From positions 1 to 12,562 of the forward strand of contig DAORIO010000016.1 in NCBI GenBank assembly GCA_035438585.1: 12,562 bases of DNA, read 5' to 3'. Numbering within the stretch: position 1 is the first letter of the stretch; each line of letters starts with the position of its first letter. Below, in pieces: positions 11,736-12,562 of the stretch. A model generated the notes under the pieces. The model saw only the letters and a program-made list of their open reading frames with translations, was not told the origin of the DNA and made no database searches. The DNA comes from DAORIO01 sp035438585. Lineage in GTDB: Bacteria > Patescibacteriota > Minisyncoccia > Phycocordibacterales > UBA9973. The position numbers and the translations under genes are program-made.

Positions 11736-12173
11736 ATGACCAAAAAGAAAAATATTTTTCAGCATATCGTAAACTTTTTTGATAAAGAAGAAGATTCTGT
11801 TCGTGGATTTTTGAGCAAGCGACCAATTGCTTATGCATTAGTTGCAGGTATTGCTGTCGTGTTGTTTTGGCGAGGAGTTTGGATGACAGCTGATATGTTT
11901 TCTTTTTTAAATGGCCCTGTTTCAATAATAATTTCCACTCTTGTTATGTTAATCTCCGGTGTTTTTGTTTCTTATTTTGTCGGAGATATGATTATTATTT
12001 CAGGGCTTACCAAAGACAAAAAGGTAATGGACAAAACAGCAGAGGAAATACAAAACGAAGAAGAGGTAATAGACAGAATAGAAGAAAAGATTGAAAATTT
12101 GGAAGAAAAAATAGATGAATTTATAAAAGATCATAAAGATAAGCTTGACTTTCCAAATAAGCCTATGCTATAA
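11736..12173 (+). CDS. Small membrane protein with two helices and a coiled-coil tail
   Basis: The 145-residue protein has a basic, amphipathic N-terminus (about 1-30), two adjacent membrane segments (about 32-48, AYALVAGIAVVLFWRGV, and 58-82, PVSIIISTLVMLISG then VFVSYFVGDM), and a highly charged C-terminal coiled coil (about 92-137) with heptad-like VIDRIEEKIENLEEKIDEFI. Both termini are probably cytoplasmic. I recognise no family; the layout suits a small scaffolding or partner-binding membrane protein, which is inference. The leaderless promoter fixes the start. The stop codon TAA lies inside the -10 box of the following small RNA promoter. Confidence 0.85.
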   Translation: MTKKKNIFQHIVNFFDKEEDSVRGFLSKRPIAYALVAGIAVVLFWRGVWMTADMFSFLNGPVSIIISTLVMLISGVFVSYFVGDMIIISGLTKDKKVMDKTAEEIQNEEEVIDRIEEKIENLEEKIDEFIKDHKDKLDFPNKPML

Positions 12174-12174
12174 T
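12145..12174 (+). promoter_or_regulatory. Promoter of small RNA 1
   Basis: TTGACT (12145-12150), an 18-nt spacer ending TGC, TATAAT (12169-12174). It is nested in the last ten codons of the preceding gene, with the stop codon at 12171-12173 forming part of the -10 box. Confidence 0.8.
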
Positions 12175-12180
12175 CACCTC

Positions 12181-12259
12181 GTGAGCGAATAGTTGTTTCG
12201 CAATTATTTACAAACACAAACATCGTGGGAGAGGCCGCCGCAAGGCGGTCTTTTCTTTT
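12181..12259 (+). ncRNA. Putative small RNA 1 (about 79 nt)
   Basis: A strong promoter and a strong terminator bracket a short stretch with no ORF. The RNA would have a 5' hairpin (AATAGTTG with CAATTATT, one G-U pair, loop TTTCG), an unpaired A/C-rich linker (about 12207-12229) containing CACAAACATCGT (12215-12226), and a terminator hairpin GGCCGCC, loop GCAA, GGCGGTC followed by TTTTCTTTT. The linker motif is perfectly complementary to part of small RNA 2. It matches no RNA family I know. Confidence 0.65.
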
Positions 12260-12269
12260 GTAATATACT

Positions 12270-12298
12270 TTGTTAAATTTCGTCTATATTGATATACT
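12270..12298 (+). promoter_or_regulatory. Promoter of small RNA 2
   Basis: TTGTTA (12270-12275), a 17-nt spacer ending TGA, TATACT (12293-12298). The predicted start is near 12305. Confidence 0.75.
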
Positions 12299-12304
12299 GT
12301 AAAG

Positions 12305-12394
12305 AGTAAAGACTGTATTGAGGATTATCGGCTGCGCTCACAAAACGATGTTTGTGGTGGGACGACACCCGGTAATCCTCTGTGCAGTTTTTTT
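12305..12394 (+). ncRNA. Putative small RNA 2 (about 90 nt)
   Basis: A promoter and a seven-T run bracket a compact fold. CTGTA pairs with TGCAG, and GAGGATTATCGG with CCGGTAATCCTC (12 bp, one G-U), forming the long stem that ends at the T-run and so acts as the terminator. Inside are two small hairpins, CACAAA/TTTGTG with loop ACGATG, and GGTG/CACC with loop GGACGA, giving a three-way junction. The first hairpin's loop and 3' strand, ACGATGTTTGTG (12345-12356), are the exact complement of small RNA 1 at 12215-12226. It lacks the SRP RNA GGAAG motif and does not resemble 6S or tmRNA. A TTG-initiated 64-codon frame crosses it but is not credible. Confidence 0.65.
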
Positions 12395-12401
12395 ATTTTA
12401 T

Positions 12402-12473
12402 CCCGTAGTGAATTTTGGTTTAGAAATAATTTGTGCGACGTTGCACAAAACCAAAATCTACTACGGGTTTTTT
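12402..12473 (+). terminator. Long terminator-like hairpin
   Basis: CCCGTAGT (12402-12409) with ACTACGGG (12460-12467), then one G-U pair, one mismatch and ATTTTGGTTT (12412-12421) with AAACCAAAAT (12448-12457), followed by seven T. A nested stem TTGTGC/GCACAA sits inside. It is too long for a simple terminator and may be a third RNA or a palindromic element. No clear promoter of its own was found. Confidence 0.6.
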
Positions 12474-12562
12474 TATTTTTTAAATTGTATTTTTGTTTTT
12501 TATATAAAATAAAAATAAAATTTTTTTTATTTACAAAATAAATTTTGAAAAAAATATTTTTC
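12474..12562. other. Very AT-rich end of window, no feature
   Basis: These 89 bases are almost entirely A and T with no gene, hairpin or promoter that I can support. Confidence 0.7.

Noticed and set aside
12318..12512. 64-codon open frame from a TTG
   Set aside because: It crosses the stems of small RNA 2 and the following hairpin, including both T-runs, and has no promoter or protein-like features.

Overview
The window is AT-rich bacterial DNA. The partial 16S rRNA, the short genes and the small surface-protein inventory suggest a member of the Candidate Phyla Radiation (Patescibacteria, Parcubacteria-like). That placement is inferred from recognisable but very divergent 16S sequence and was not tested by a tree. 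Every full-length gene reads through without in-frame TGA and stops at TAA or TAG, so TGA is not used as a frequent sense codon here.

Layout. Positions 1-722 are the 3' half of a 16S rRNA with a helix-39 expansion and an altered 3' tail. A spacer of small hairpins follows, then a DUF192 membrane protein (923-1405). Next is a class I ribonucleotide reductase operon, nrdB (1529-2797) then nrdA (2828-4552), in which the ATP-cone sits on the beta subunit. A membrane-anchored protein (4761-5867) converges on a large cell-surface protein (7950-5914, minus) across a shared terminator. Two small minus-strand genes follow (8657-8241, lipoprotein-like; 9310-8972, unknown). RNase P RNA (9384-9721) is transcribed divergently from the second. 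A secreted protein with a Bacteroidota-type T9SS sorting tail (10083-11624) and a small two-helix membrane protein (11736-12173) come next. The last 390 bases hold two probable small RNAs, each with its own promoter and terminator, and one more long hairpin.

Three themes tie the window together. First, translation initiation: the 16S tail lacks the CCUCC anti-Shine-Dalgarno core, no gene has a Shine-Dalgarno sequence, and at least two genes have a -10 box exactly 6 nt before the ATG, as expected for leaderless mRNAs. Second, promoters: nine putative promoters share an extended -10 (TGNTANNNT), usually with TTGACA-like -35 boxes. Third, intergenic repeats: four nested palindromes of 115-143 bp with a fixed design (GCTCGC, 2 nt, 19-20 nt arm, inner hairpin, opposite arm, 2-3 nt, GCTCGC), plus solo half-units, fill the gaps between genes. 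Three of them abut a promoter -35 box.

The strongest candidates for new biology are the linked loss of anti-SD and SD signals, the repeat family, and the adjacent small-RNA pair sharing 12 nt of perfect complementarity.
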